From an uncultured Oscillospiraceae bacterium (GTDB lineage: Bacteria; Bacillota; Clostridia; Oscillospirales; Ruminococcaceae), in assembly GCA_949737515.1 (NCBI GenBank), contig CATJCP010000191.1, forward strand, positions 1 through 64,000: 64,000 nt of DNA. The letters are read 5' to 3'. Both the position numbers and the translations under genes were made by a program. Numbering within the stretch: position 1 is the first letter of the stretch; each line of letters starts with the position of its first letter. The notes below the pieces were generated by a model. It was not told where the DNA came from. It did not search any database and saw only the letters and a program-made list of their open reading frames with translations. Of this stretch, positions 56,601-64,000 are shown one piece after another.

Positions 56601-57233
56601 AAAGATGGAGATATGGGCGATGTCCCCGCCCCGGATATAGTTGTAGGCGCTGGAGACGTTCCAGGTCCCTACAATGCGGGAATGGGGACCGAACTGGTCC
56701 AATCCAGTGCTGTAGACCCCGGGGCGCTCCTCACAGGCAGCCAGACGGCCGTTTATGTACAGCTTGATCCCATAGGTTTCATCCCAGGCCACAGAGAGAA
56801 AAGTCCACTGGTTGGGGGCCGGGAAGGGATCAACTTTGGCGGATACCCGGGCACGGGACAGATTGATATCAGTGATAAACGCCTCAAAGCCGCTGCCGTT
56901 GTAATCCACCCGCAGCCAAACCTGCTCCCAGCTGGAATGGTCCGCAAAGGACACCCGGAAGATGGGGAACTCGGTGGGACCGACGGGGTAACGGGAGCGC
57001 CAGAAAAAACTGAGGGTTCCCCGCTGGGCATAAATGTTGCCGGGGGCCTTATAGGCGAACCTCTGGCGATCGTCGCATTCAAAGAACTGGCCCAGCTTGG
57101 GGTCGGGGCGGATTTCAACGCCCCCGATAAAGGTGGTATCCGGCCGGCCGGAGGCCAGGTCTGCGGTAAAGCCCCCAGCCCCAGAGGCATAGAACAGCAG
57201 TCCCTCCGGTTTGGAGGCGGTATATTCAAACAT
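53616..57233 (-). CDS. Large LamG-domain protein with helical core and CARDB-like C-terminus, uncharacterised (carbohydrate-active?)
   Basis: LamG/ConA-like: NQWTFLSVAWDETYGIKLYINGRLAA; mid-protein helical NGELGGGLSDDGDFTTIWASGAAMGI; C-term AGWTVEIDPENNLHEITRANNIVVI; no signal peptide. Confidence 0.6.
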   Translation of the reverse strand: MFEYTASKPEGLLFYASGAGGFTADLASGRPDTTFIGGVEIRPDPKLGQFFECDDRQRFAYKAPGNIYAQRGTLSFFWRSRYPVGPTEFPIFRVSFADHSSWEQVWLRVDYNGSGFEAFITDINLSRARVSAKVDPFPAPNQWTFLSVAWDETYGIKLYINGRLAACEERPGVYSTGLDQFGPHSRIVGTWNVSSAYNYIRGGDIAHISIFDRMLDDEQVQTLSQGRFPQNLSKLTISLNDPVFCQEWLQRNGWDNPGLLPPLLPSERASVRKVEIHDAYDLKRWWWKGCDGIRETTWPGVYNRSKLKGRSDYFMLPDWDCYSLSGKAITFHLPEEPWNHVEISGSAWGRMEVVDENGQPLESLFDRPQGRERSFHQVQNHAGRRIRFTNQVQEEPIGDLSVFYLKEGGAPTSSPSRSYTLYPGLYQGDRVEIGELRRFINGRFPLYERHIMTALPEGTAPDRLPAPELDPDGGFPIMNIAVPYEYDPSLGLDGIELSLPPLPEDACLSVQIRDPLWYYRNLAHFNFTVRAGEKPVLWFDTRDRILPKDRCLYLIISCSSVSFTPGALEGASLRLVMKPAEEALKEHIADRVTQVRDNYANILEEGPRHKEFDMFNRLYADLMDVLEYDPENEIARFYYNDYFNTTKKYVQEFRGDKFKPHWNPTPCPEDVPLWAFRQCEFMGYMRRLLDFFIDERQIENGELGGGLSDDGDFTTIWASGAAMGIKPEKVKRSLFRNCDAFYDQGMFTNGLPSLQTDQLHSSEEGLISVNQCLCLDPSNPKYLEKAMETSRALWWITGVNCAGHRHIRSSYYNGAKMATEWPWGVTDQVSFYALSPCVTLARFNGTPILKKILLELADGLAAHYHDGVLHHYIVYETDEELDPKKGRSHGAESILMPAYRLTGNRMYKDIIPPRPSYERLSREVTDKDKLADRYSWMVEGAWNREYINTLGHPWIDRITYNMFDIQADRMGGMYNTRFYCYYPENGISWKFHTDDEVEQLAVVVPYCCDQEIKIVAFNISDKPITADVIGGEILPGTWTFIQGVDTDGDDLPDKEIFSRDVAFERELPVTVTFPPKVYTILSLKLKKEGTPYFERCDLGITEEDLTMMPHGLQVRIHSLGAKESADTVVALRNPQGEIVRTAPIRGLPAPEQLFPIHWEVPIPVYGLPQDLAGWTVEIDPENNLHEITRANNIVVIPQNLKRIGY

Positions 57234-57297
57234 GGATTTTCCTTCCTTTCCTGTGCTGCGGAAATATTCTGCCGCTTTTTAAAGTTTTATTGGTTTT

Positions 57298-57327
57298 ATT
57301 ATACAAAATCACAGGGGCTGATTGCAA
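57298..57327 (-). promoter_or_regulatory. Candidate promoter for the LamG-protein gene
   Basis: Minus-strand TTGCAA-18-TATAAT. Confidence 0.55.
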
Positions 57328-57637
57328 TGCTTTTTATGGGAAGTCTATATGATATAAAACGTTTTTCGTATGACAGTATACGTTTTGGGGGCAGAGGGAG
57401 GGCTGGAGATTTTCTGAATCTTAAATGTTGGATTCAGCGTTTTTTCATGTTTTAAGAGTACAGACACGGTGGGCTCTCCTTTTATAAACTGGGCCATATC
57501 TATCTACACCACAGAAGATTATTCCATATTTTCTGTCCAGAGTATTGAAAAAATGTTAAAGACCGGGTAAAATAATAACTTATGGACGGGTTTGCCAAAA
57601 TGACCTGATCCCCAAACAAAGAATGGAGTGAGAGAGT

Positions 57638-59302
57638 ATGGAAGAAAAAATGAGCAACTTTTTGACGGAAATCGTTGAAGCCGATCTCGCGGAGGGGAAG
57701 GTCCAGCAAATCCACACCAGATTTCCGCCGGAGCCCAACGGATACCTGCACATCGGCAGCGCCAAGGCCATTTACATCAACTGGAGCATCGCCAACGCCT
57801 ACGGCGGCAAATTCAACCTGCGGTACGATGATACCAACCCTGTCCGGGAAGGGGAAGAGTTTGTCCGCTCTATTGAAGAGGACCTGCGCTGGCTGGGGGC
57901 CATCCCCGACGGGGGGATCTTCTACGGGTCCGATTACTTTGAGCAGTGCTATGAATACGCAGAAAAACTGATCAGGGAGGGGAAGGCCTATGTCTGCGAC
58001 CTGACGGCGGAGCAGATGCGGGAATACCGGGGCACCCTCACCGAGCCGGGACGGGAAAGCCCCTGGCGCAACCGCACCCCAGAGGAAAACCTGGACTTGT
58101 TCCGCCGGATGCGCGCTGGAGAATTCCCCGACGGCAGCCGCACCCTCCGGGCAAAGATCGACATGGCCTCTCCCAATATGAATATGCGCGACCCAGCCAT
58201 TTACCGGATTGTCCGGGCAGAGCATCACCGGCAGGGAAACAAGTGGTGCATCTATCCCCTTTACGATTACGCCCATCCCATTCAGGACGCCATTGAGGGC
58301 ATTACCCATTCCATGTGTTCCCTGGAGTTTGAAAACCACCGGCCGTTATACGACTGGGTGGTCAACAACATCGGCTTTGAAAAGAAGCCCCATCAATACG
58401 AGTTCGCCCGGCTCAATGTCACCAACACAGTGATGAGCAAGCGCTACCTGCGGGAACTGGTGGAAACAGGGCTGGTGGACGGCTGGGACGATCCCCGTAT
58501 GCCCACCCTCTGCGGCCTGCGCCGCCGGGGATATACCCCTTCCTCCATCTTCGAGTTTGTCCGCAAGGCCGGGGTTGCGAAAACCTACAGCATTGTGGAC
58601 AGCCGCCTGCTGGAATACTGCATCAGGACAGAGCTGGGGCCGGTGGTACAGCGGCGTATGGCGGTGACCGATCCCTTAAAGGTGGTTATCACCAATTACC
58701 CCGAAGACCAAACCGAATACTTTGAGGTGGGCAACAACCCGGAAGATCCCAACGCAGGGACCCGGAAGGTCCCCTTTACCCGGGAGATCTGGATCGAAAA
58801 AGCCGACTTCGCCCAAGTGCCGCCGCCCAAGTTCCAGAGGCTGAAGCCCGGCGGAGAGGTTCGCCTCATGGGGGCCTATCTGATCCGCTGTGACGAGGTT
58901 GTCACCGATGAAACGGGAGAACCGGTTGAGCTCCGCTGCACCTGTGATATGGAAACCAAAAACGGGATGCCCGCAGATGGGAGAAAGGTCCGCGGGACCA
59001 TCCACTGGGTATCCGCCGCCCATGCTGTGGACGCGGAAATCCGCCTTTATGAGAACCTGTTCACTTTGGAGGATGTGTCGGCGATTCCAGAGGGAAAAAC
59101 CTACAAGGATTTCCTCAACCCCAACTCCCTCACCTGCCTGAAAAACGCCAAGGTAGAGGAGTCCTTAAAGGACGTTCCCGCCGGAGAGCGGTTCCAGTTT
59201 GTACGGATGGGGTACTTCTGCGCAGACAGCAGGCATCCCGGCGTGTTTAACCGGATTGTCACACTGAAAGACAGTTTTGCGAAGACCTTAGAAAAGAAGT
59301 AA
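57638..59302 (+). CDS. glnS: Glutaminyl-tRNA synthetase
   Basis: TRFPPEPNGYLHIGSAKAIYINWSIA; RYDDTNPVREGEEFVRSIEEDLRWLG; MSKRYLRELVETGLVDGWDDPRMPTLCGLRRRG. Confidence 0.96.
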   Translation: MEEKMSNFLTEIVEADLAEGKVQQIHTRFPPEPNGYLHIGSAKAIYINWSIANAYGGKFNLRYDDTNPVREGEEFVRSIEEDLRWLGAIPDGGIFYGSDYFEQCYEYAEKLIREGKAYVCDLTAEQMREYRGTLTEPGRESPWRNRTPEENLDLFRRMRAGEFPDGSRTLRAKIDMASPNMNMRDPAIYRIVRAEHHRQGNKWCIYPLYDYAHPIQDAIEGITHSMCSLEFENHRPLYDWVVNNIGFEKKPHQYEFARLNVTNTVMSKRYLRELVETGLVDGWDDPRMPTLCGLRRRGYTPSSIFEFVRKAGVAKTYSIVDSRLLEYCIRTELGPVVQRRMAVTDPLKVVITNYPEDQTEYFEVGNNPEDPNAGTRKVPFTREIWIEKADFAQVPPPKFQRLKPGGEVRLMGAYLIRCDEVVTDETGEPVELRCTCDMETKNGMPADGRKVRGTIHWVSAAHAVDAEIRLYENLFTLEDVSAIPEGKTYKDFLNPNSLTCLKNAKVEESLKDVPAGERFQFVRMGYFCADSRHPGVFNRIVTLKDSFAKTLEKK

Positions 59303-59328
59303 ACATTTGATATTTCATAGAACCTGCA

Positions 59329-59370
59329 AAGAGCCATAGGGAAGCGAATGACGCTTCTCCTATGGCTCTT
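59329..59370 (+). terminator. Intrinsic terminator-like hairpin after glnS
   Basis: AAGAGCCATAGGGAAGCG...CGCTTCTCCTATGGCTCTT. Confidence 0.75.
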
Positions 59371-59597
59371 AGTTTCCGGAAGGCACAGGGTCAATCCCTG
59401 CTCTCAGCCAGATTAACCACCGGTCATTTCCCCGGTAAAATGACTCAATATTCTCCATTTCCGCCCCCTTCACTCCATATGCCCTTCCGACAGATAAAAC
59501 ATTACAAAGAAACCCCATTTTTAAGAAAAAAGCGTCTGAGGGAATGAAACGGTTTGCCCCAGACGCTTTCTATTTTTCAGTCTTGGTCCTTATATCA

Positions 59598-60827
59598 TTA
59601 CGCCCCAGCGTTCAAGTTAGAGGCCTCCTCCGGTTTGTCAGATGATCCAGACTCCGGAGATGAACTCCCTTCCGCAGAAGCGACCGGGGAATTCTCAGAG
59701 GCTACGGGCTGCGGGCTTTCCGGTTGAGGAGGTTCTTCAGCAGCTGGAGCGTCCATCGGGACGTTCTCCGGCGGACTGCTCTCAGGTTCCCTCTGCTCCA
59801 GGCTTTCCACAAGCGTAAACGGCGCGTAATAGGTGTTCCTGGCCATGGTTTTTACCAAACGGTATTCTCCCGGCTCCAGGGGCCAGAAGGGAACCAAGAA
59901 AAAGGATTCCCGCATCACCCCCCGGGGCTCCACAATAATGATAAAGTCCGGTCCACCACTTCCCTCGTACCGTTTCCATACATCTCCTTCCAGGCGCTCT
60001 AAAACGCACCGGTAGGAAAAGGACAGCTCCTGGTCCGTCTTGTTGATCACTTCATAGTCCACGCTTTCGCTGGCCGTCAAATAGACGTCCTTTAAGGTGT
60101 GTATCTCGTAAAGAGAAGTATCCTCTGCCAGAGGGTCTTCCTGGATCTCAAAGGGGGCGGTACGCCAATAGTGCTGGTTGATATAGACGCGGAGGCGGTA
60201 ATAGCCCGCCGGGATGCGGTTATCCCCATACCGCTCGTTGGGTTCCTGGAGCCATTCCACAGGCACCCCTACCAGACGGCTTTTCCCAGGCTCCACCGCA
60301 TACTGGATGGACTGAGAGTCCAATCGGTGGCTCCCCCCGATTGGGGTCCACTGTCCCCCTACCAGCCTTTCCATTTCGTAGTCCCGCATGATGTACATGG
60401 CCTCCTGGCTCTGGTTGGTCAGGCGGAAATAGATTCGTGTGGACTCTGCGCCGTATACCATTTTTTCCAGCGCCACATCCGCCAGCTGCCACAGGGACGG
60501 CTCCTGGGATTCAGGGGTGGAAGGCACATCAGTACCCCCTCCTGGTTCCGAACCTCCTGGTTCCGAAGAGGTTGTTTCAGCAGACAAAGAGCTGGATGAA
60601 GAGGAAGGCGGAGAAAGGGACGAAACAGACTGGGAAGAACTGCTCTGGGAGGTTGAAGGCAGGGAAACAGAACTTTGGGAGGAGGAGGATGACGGCTGAG
60701 ATGAAACAGAGACTTGGGATATGCTCTGGGAGGACAAGTCCCCTTGCCCCTGGCACCCTGCTAATAACGCCGCACAAAAAATACCCGCCAGCATTGCCAG
60801 CGCCTCCTGATACAATCCGACCCGCAT
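59598..60827 (-). CDS. Lipoprotein with Ser/Pro-rich linkers flanking two related beta-sandwich-like modules
   Basis: Lipobox LLAGCQGQ; (S/Q/P)n linker; repeats EKMVYGAESTRIYFRLTNQSQEAMYI... and KDVYLTASESVDYEVINKTDQELSFSY... Confidence 0.7.
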   Translation of the reverse strand: MRVGLYQEALAMLAGIFCAALLAGCQGQGDLSSQSISQVSVSSQPSSSSSQSSVSLPSTSQSSSSQSVSSLSPPSSSSSSLSAETTSSEPGGSEPGGGTDVPSTPESQEPSLWQLADVALEKMVYGAESTRIYFRLTNQSQEAMYIMRDYEMERLVGGQWTPIGGSHRLDSQSIQYAVEPGKSRLVGVPVEWLQEPNERYGDNRIPAGYYRLRVYINQHYWRTAPFEIQEDPLAEDTSLYEIHTLKDVYLTASESVDYEVINKTDQELSFSYRCVLERLEGDVWKRYEGSGGPDFIIIVEPRGVMRESFFLVPFWPLEPGEYRLVKTMARNTYYAPFTLVESLEQREPESSPPENVPMDAPAAEEPPQPESPQPVASENSPVASAEGSSSPESGSSDKPEEASNLNAGA

Positions 60828-61102
60828 TCAGTTCTACCCCATTTCTTTTTTCCTGCTCTCCAGTTCTGGTTTCCGGTTATCCCAGGGCCCAAGGCGTTTG
60901 CGCTCTATGCCGCGCCTTAAGCCTGCCACCCAGGGGAGCTTTATCAAAATCCAGATAAAAAACATCTTTCAGGCGAAAACCAATCATGCTAAATGTCAGG
61001 AATGAAATCATACATCTACTTGTCATTATACTGTAACAAAGTATCGAAAATAAAGCAGATTTACTACCAATTTGTGAATACTTTTTTTCTTTGCACAAAA
61101 AA

Positions 61103-61168
61103 GAAAGGAAACAGACAAAAAATTGTTCCATTTGACCAACGGTACAATTCGTTTGTCCGTTTCCTTTC
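61103..61168 (-). terminator. Long imperfect stem-loop, likely queT terminator
   Basis: GAAAGGAAACrGACAAA..AATTGT arms of ~24 bp, followed on minus strand by TTTTTT. Confidence 0.65.
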
Positions 61169-61276
61169 AGAAACGCTATCCCTACCAAGTAGGGATATGG
61201 CCCATCCTTTTAAGATGCTCCGCCTCAGTCGCACAGCGGGCTCCTCCTTAATGCAGGAAGCGCAACGACATGTTTC

Positions 61277-61843
61277 TCAAAGACTTCCTTGACGGGAGGC
61301 CTGTCCGGCCTTTGGGTAAGGGAACAGCTTTTTGGTTACGCCCGTCTTTTCCAGGAGCCACACCAAAGGGAGGCCCAGGGCAAAACAGGAGACCAATTCC
61401 CCAACCCCCACGCTGAGGGCCTGAACCGCGAAGATGTCCCACTGGAAACGGCCCGCGAATAAAAAGGTCAGTTCCCCTCCGATAATAGCGGCATTGAGCA
61501 GCACAGGGGGGACTGCAGCCAGCACCGGAAGTCCCTTAAAGCGTATATTTCTCAGCCAATAGGAGAGAACGGCGGCAATGACGGTGGCCAATGTGCCAAA
61601 GGGGATATCCAGCCAGCCCAAGATGTCTGCGCCGGTAAAAAAGCCGACTGTATTGGTGACAAGGCATCCCAGGGATACCCCCACAATCATAACCGGGTCA
61701 AAGACTGGCAGGAGGGTGAGGGCCTCCGCCACCCGCATCTGCACCGTTCCAAAGGAAATAGGCGCCAGCGCCAGGCTGACAGCCGAGTACATGGCCGCAA
61801 TCATAGCAGCCAAGGCCATTTGGTAGGCTTTGCTCTGTTTCAT
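61277..61843 (-). CDS. queT: QueT-family transporter (queuosine precursor ECF S component)
   Basis: ALAAMIAAMYSAVSLALAPISFGTVQMRVAEALTLLPVFDPVMIVGVSLGCLVTNTVGFFTGADILGWLDIPFGTLATVIAAVLSYWLR. Confidence 0.9.
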   Translation of the reverse strand: MKQSKAYQMALAAMIAAMYSAVSLALAPISFGTVQMRVAEALTLLPVFDPVMIVGVSLGCLVTNTVGFFTGADILGWLDIPFGTLATVIAAVLSYWLRNIRFKGLPVLAAVPPVLLNAAIIGGELTFLFAGRFQWDIFAVQALSVGVGELVSCFALGLPLVWLLEKTGVTKKLFPYPKAGQASRQGSL

Positions 61844-61851
61844 GTTTTTTG

Positions 61852-61894
61852 TCCTTTCGTAGTATAGTTTAAAGTCAGGAAGTTGCGACTGACT
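61852..61894 (-). ncRNA. Candidate preQ1-I (type II-like) riboswitch upstream of queT
   Basis: AGUCAG-UCGCAACUUC-CUGACU-UUAAACUAUACUACGAAAGGA: stem, 10-nt loop beginning UCGCA and ending in C, then UUAAAC.. tail into the SD. Confidence 0.5.
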
Positions 61895-61937
61895 GCCGGA
61901 AATCCCCCGCCCGAGCCTGGCTGGCCACAGACCGCAG

Positions 61938-61963
61938 AAAAGCCGCCCGCACAGCGGACGGCT
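61938..61963 (-). terminator. Intrinsic terminator after tRNA-Arg
   Basis: Minus strand AGCCGTCCGC-TGT-GCGGGCGGCTTTT. Confidence 0.75.
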
Positions 61964-61987
61964 CCCCTCTCGGTCCCATGAAAATAG

Positions 61988-62061
61988 TGCGCCTGAAGGG
62001 ATTTGAACCCCCGGCTTCGTCCTTAGGAGGGACGCACTCTATCCAGCTGAGTTACAGACGC
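61988..62061 (-). tRNA. tRNA-Arg (anticodon CCT)
   Basis: 74-nt cloverleaf GCGTCTG TA ACTC AGCTGGATA GAGT G CGTCC CTCCTAA GGACG AAGCC GGGGG TTCAAAT CCCTT CAGGCGC A. Confidence 0.95.
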
Positions 62062-62333
62062 ATGGATTTCATAGCTTATTTATTTTACTACCCTGGGCCG
62101 GTTTTGTCAAGCCTGACGTCCACTTTTTTGGAATAACATCCTTCCGCGGGGAAAAGCTAATGGGGATATGGGCAAAACGCCGGGAGAGACACGGAAAAAT
62201 TTATTGTACCACAGGCCTCCCCCTTCCCCCGCGTTCTTCTTTATGTTATAATGAAGCTAATTTGACAGTTTCTAAACGTCAATACAAAATACAGCCGCAT
62301 CCGAAACGCTAAGGACAGGAGTTGAAAGCCAAT

Positions 62334-62780
62334 ATGCTCAAACGGGAAAAATCATGCGGGGCACTGGTGTACCGCAGACTGGAGGAAGGGAAGCGACTCC
62401 AATTTCTTCTGATCAAGCATCGGTCGGACGGGCATTGGTCCTTTCCCAAGGGCCATGTGGAGCTGGGGGAAACAGAGGTACAGACCGCCCTGCGGGAGGT
62501 CCGGGAAGAAACGGGGCTGCGGATACAGTTGTTAAAGGGCTTTCGCCACAGTGTGGAGTACTATCCCAAGCCAAATATCCGCAAACAGGTGATCTACTTT
62601 TTGGGGAATACCCAGGACGAGAGCATAACACCCCAGGAGGAGGAGGTCAGCGAAGCCCGCTGGCTGGACTTGGAGGAAGCCTACCGCCAGGTAACTTTTG
62701 ACAATGACAGGCACCTCCTTGACCGGGCCGCCGCCTTTTTGTCATCCCCCGAATCCAGCATCCAGGGCAGCGGGCAATAG
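62334..62780 (+). CDS. NUDIX hydrolase (diadenosine tetraphosphatase-like)
   Basis: GHWSFPKGHVELGETEVQTALREVREETGLRI (Nudix box GX5EX7REUXEEXGU). Confidence 0.93.
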   Translation: MLKREKSCGALVYRRLEEGKRLQFLLIKHRSDGHWSFPKGHVELGETEVQTALREVREETGLRIQLLKGFRHSVEYYPKPNIRKQVIYFLGNTQDESITPQEEEVSEARWLDLEEAYRQVTFDNDRHLLDRAAAFLSSPESSIQGSGQ

Positions 62781-62833
62781 GGGAAGGTTGATATATATTC
62801 TTTCCTTTATCGAATATCGAACGTCATAAAATC

Positions 62834-62882
62834 AAAAAAGAAATAACCGTTCTGCCCCCCAGCTTACGGTTATTTCTTTTTT
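62834..62882 (+). terminator. Intrinsic terminator
   Basis: AAAAAAGAAATAACCGT...ACGGTTATTTCTTTTTT. Confidence 0.85.
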
Positions 62883-63121
62883 GTTACTGGGGAAATCCGC
62901 CGTCTTACGAATTTCCCCATCTATTTTTTATTATACTGGATTTCCTATTTTTGTCAAGCAAAAAGTGAATTAAAAACATGGAAATATTTATAAGTCAAAA
63001 TAAAAGTATAACTTATTTGGAAAATTTTCTCTATATGGAGCTACACTCCCCTTCCAAAGGAAGAAAATTCCCCCTTTTTCTGGGTCTTTGCAATTTGTCC
63101 GCACTGTGAATATTTTTTGAA

Positions 63122-63175
63122 TTTATCGTTTTTCGATAAAATAATATTGCATTTCGATAAAATATATTTTATAAT
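63122..63175 (+). promoter_or_regulatory. Promoter with repeated operator for the DUF2975-HTH operon
   Basis: TTTATCG-TTTTT-CGATAAA inverted repeat; TTTCGATAAAATA at 63131 and 63152; TTGCAT(63147)-17-TATAAT(63170). Confidence 0.65.
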
Positions 63176-63205
63176 AATGTCAAGTCATTTCAAGGAGGCC
63201 AAATC

Positions 63206-63655
63206 ATGTGGGATGAAAAAAAGTCCATCGCCTTGTCTAAGCTTGGAGTTCTTATATTTATGCTGCTGATATTGGCTGCGGCTGTCTTTGCCCCATGGCT
63301 GGTAGACTGGCTGGTCAATTTCAGCCAGGCCCATTTGGCGGGGAAGGAGCCCTTGTTTTATATCACCCTTTATACCGGCTGTATCCCCGCCATGCTGCTG
63401 CTGTATGAGCTTTACCAGCTGCTCCAGCGCATCAGCAGAGGAGAGGTATTTGTGCCGAAAAACGTAACAAGCCTGCGGCGGATTTCGTGGTACGCCTTTC
63501 TGGGCGGCGGGATCTGCCTGGGGTCGGCGCTGTACTACATTCTCTTTTTGCTGATCGCCTTTGCAGCAGCCTTTGCGGGGATTGTCGTGCGGGTGGTCAA
63601 GAACGTGTTTGCCCAGGCGGTGGAGCTGAAACAGGAAATGGATTATACGGTATAA
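63206..63655 (+). CDS. DUF2975 membrane protein
   Basis: Four TM segments; SRGEVFVPKNVTSLRRISWYAFLGGGICLGSALYYILFLLIAFAAAFAGIVVRVVKNVFAQAVELKQEMDYTV; RBS AAGGAGG. Confidence 0.85.
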   Translation: MWDEKKSIALSKLGVLIFMLLILAAAVFAPWLVDWLVNFSQAHLAGKEPLFYITLYTGCIPAMLLLYELYQLLQRISRGEVFVPKNVTSLRRISWYAFLGGGICLGSALYYILFLLIAFAAAFAGIVVRVVKNVFAQAVELKQEMDYTV

Positions 63656-63699
63656 CATCATTCTTTGTAGATTCATATAAAGCAAGGGGGCGCGAAATA

Positions 63700-63906
63700 T
63701 TGCCGATCATTGTAAACCTGGATGTGATGATGGCGAAGCGGAAAATATCCAGCGGGGAATTGGCCCAGCGGATCGGCATCACGCCGGCAAACCTGTCCAT
63801 TTTAAAGAACAACAAGGCAAAGGCCATACGCTTCTCCACTTTGGAGGCCATCTGCCGGGAGCTGGACTGCCAGCCATCGGATCTGTTGAGATATGAAGAA
63901 ATATAA
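63700..63906 (+). CDS. Cro/CI-type HTH regulator (YozG-like), TTG start
   Basis: PIIVNLDVMMAKRKISSGELAQRIGITPANLSILKNNKAKAIRFSTLEAICRELDCQPSDLLRYE; SD AAGGGGG. Confidence 0.85.
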   Translation: MPIIVNLDVMMAKRKISSGELAQRIGITPANLSILKNNKAKAIRFSTLEAICRELDCQPSDLLRYEEI

Positions 63907-63940
63907 AGCATGTATACATAAATGAAGGGAGCGAATATCC

Positions 63941-64000
63941 ATGGATGAAAACAGAGAAAAGGGTCTGCCGGAACAGCCTTCGGAGCAGGAGACTCCGACA
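63941..64000 (+). CDS. Start of an uncharacterised CDS truncated by window end
   Basis: SD AAGGGAG then ATG: MDENREKGLPEQPSEQETPT... Confidence 0.6.
   Translation, partial: MDENREKGLPEQPSEQETPT

Noticed and set aside
56403-57455. 350-aa ORF on + strand
   Set aside because: Antisense to LamG protein; extends into AT-rich non-coding DNA without RBS
57300-57637. T-box leader upstream of glnS
   Set aside because: No AGGGTGGNACCGCG T-box sequence or terminator/antiterminator pair seen
1-64000. CRISPR array, transposase, integrase, phage or toxin-antitoxin locus
   Set aside because: No regularly spaced repeats and no ORF with the relevant motifs; the XRE and HTH genes have no toxin partner in view

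Overview
64 kb of a GC-rich chromosomal contig, most likely from a gut-type Clostridia / Oscillospiraceae-like Firmicute (inferred from family content, strong Shine-Dalgarno sites and low-GC-Firmicute-type riboswitches and promoters). Gene content is mostly housekeeping and metabolic: mfd (3' part), S9 peptidase, a sulfatase/esterase operon, nnr, GH42 beta-galactosidase, PPK2, a lysine-riboswitch YfcC/M20 operon, fumarate hydratase alpha/beta, polA, a GT2-YfhO pair, dus, a PadR/DUF1700/DUF4097 operon, an FtsX-type ABC exporter, DAHP synthase, a two-gene chromate transporter, hemW, M23 peptidase, tadA, glnS, queT, tRNA-Arg(CCT), and a DUF2975-HTH pair. I found no transposase, integrase, phage module or CRISPR array. 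Items most worth follow-up: (1) a lysine riboswitch controlling a YfcC transporter plus M20 amidohydrolase; (2) tandem nitrilase-fold proteins that both lack the canonical catalytic Cys, one apparently lacking all three catalytic residues; (3) a 1205-aa LamG-containing protein with no signal peptide; (4) an unassigned structured leader upstream of nnr and a preQ1-like leader upstream of queT; (5) a precisely placed repeated operator in the DUF2975/HTH promoter; (6) a chimera-like junction in mfd at the left edge; (7) a GNAT gene with no canonical start codon. All family calls are from reading motifs by eye. No database search was run.
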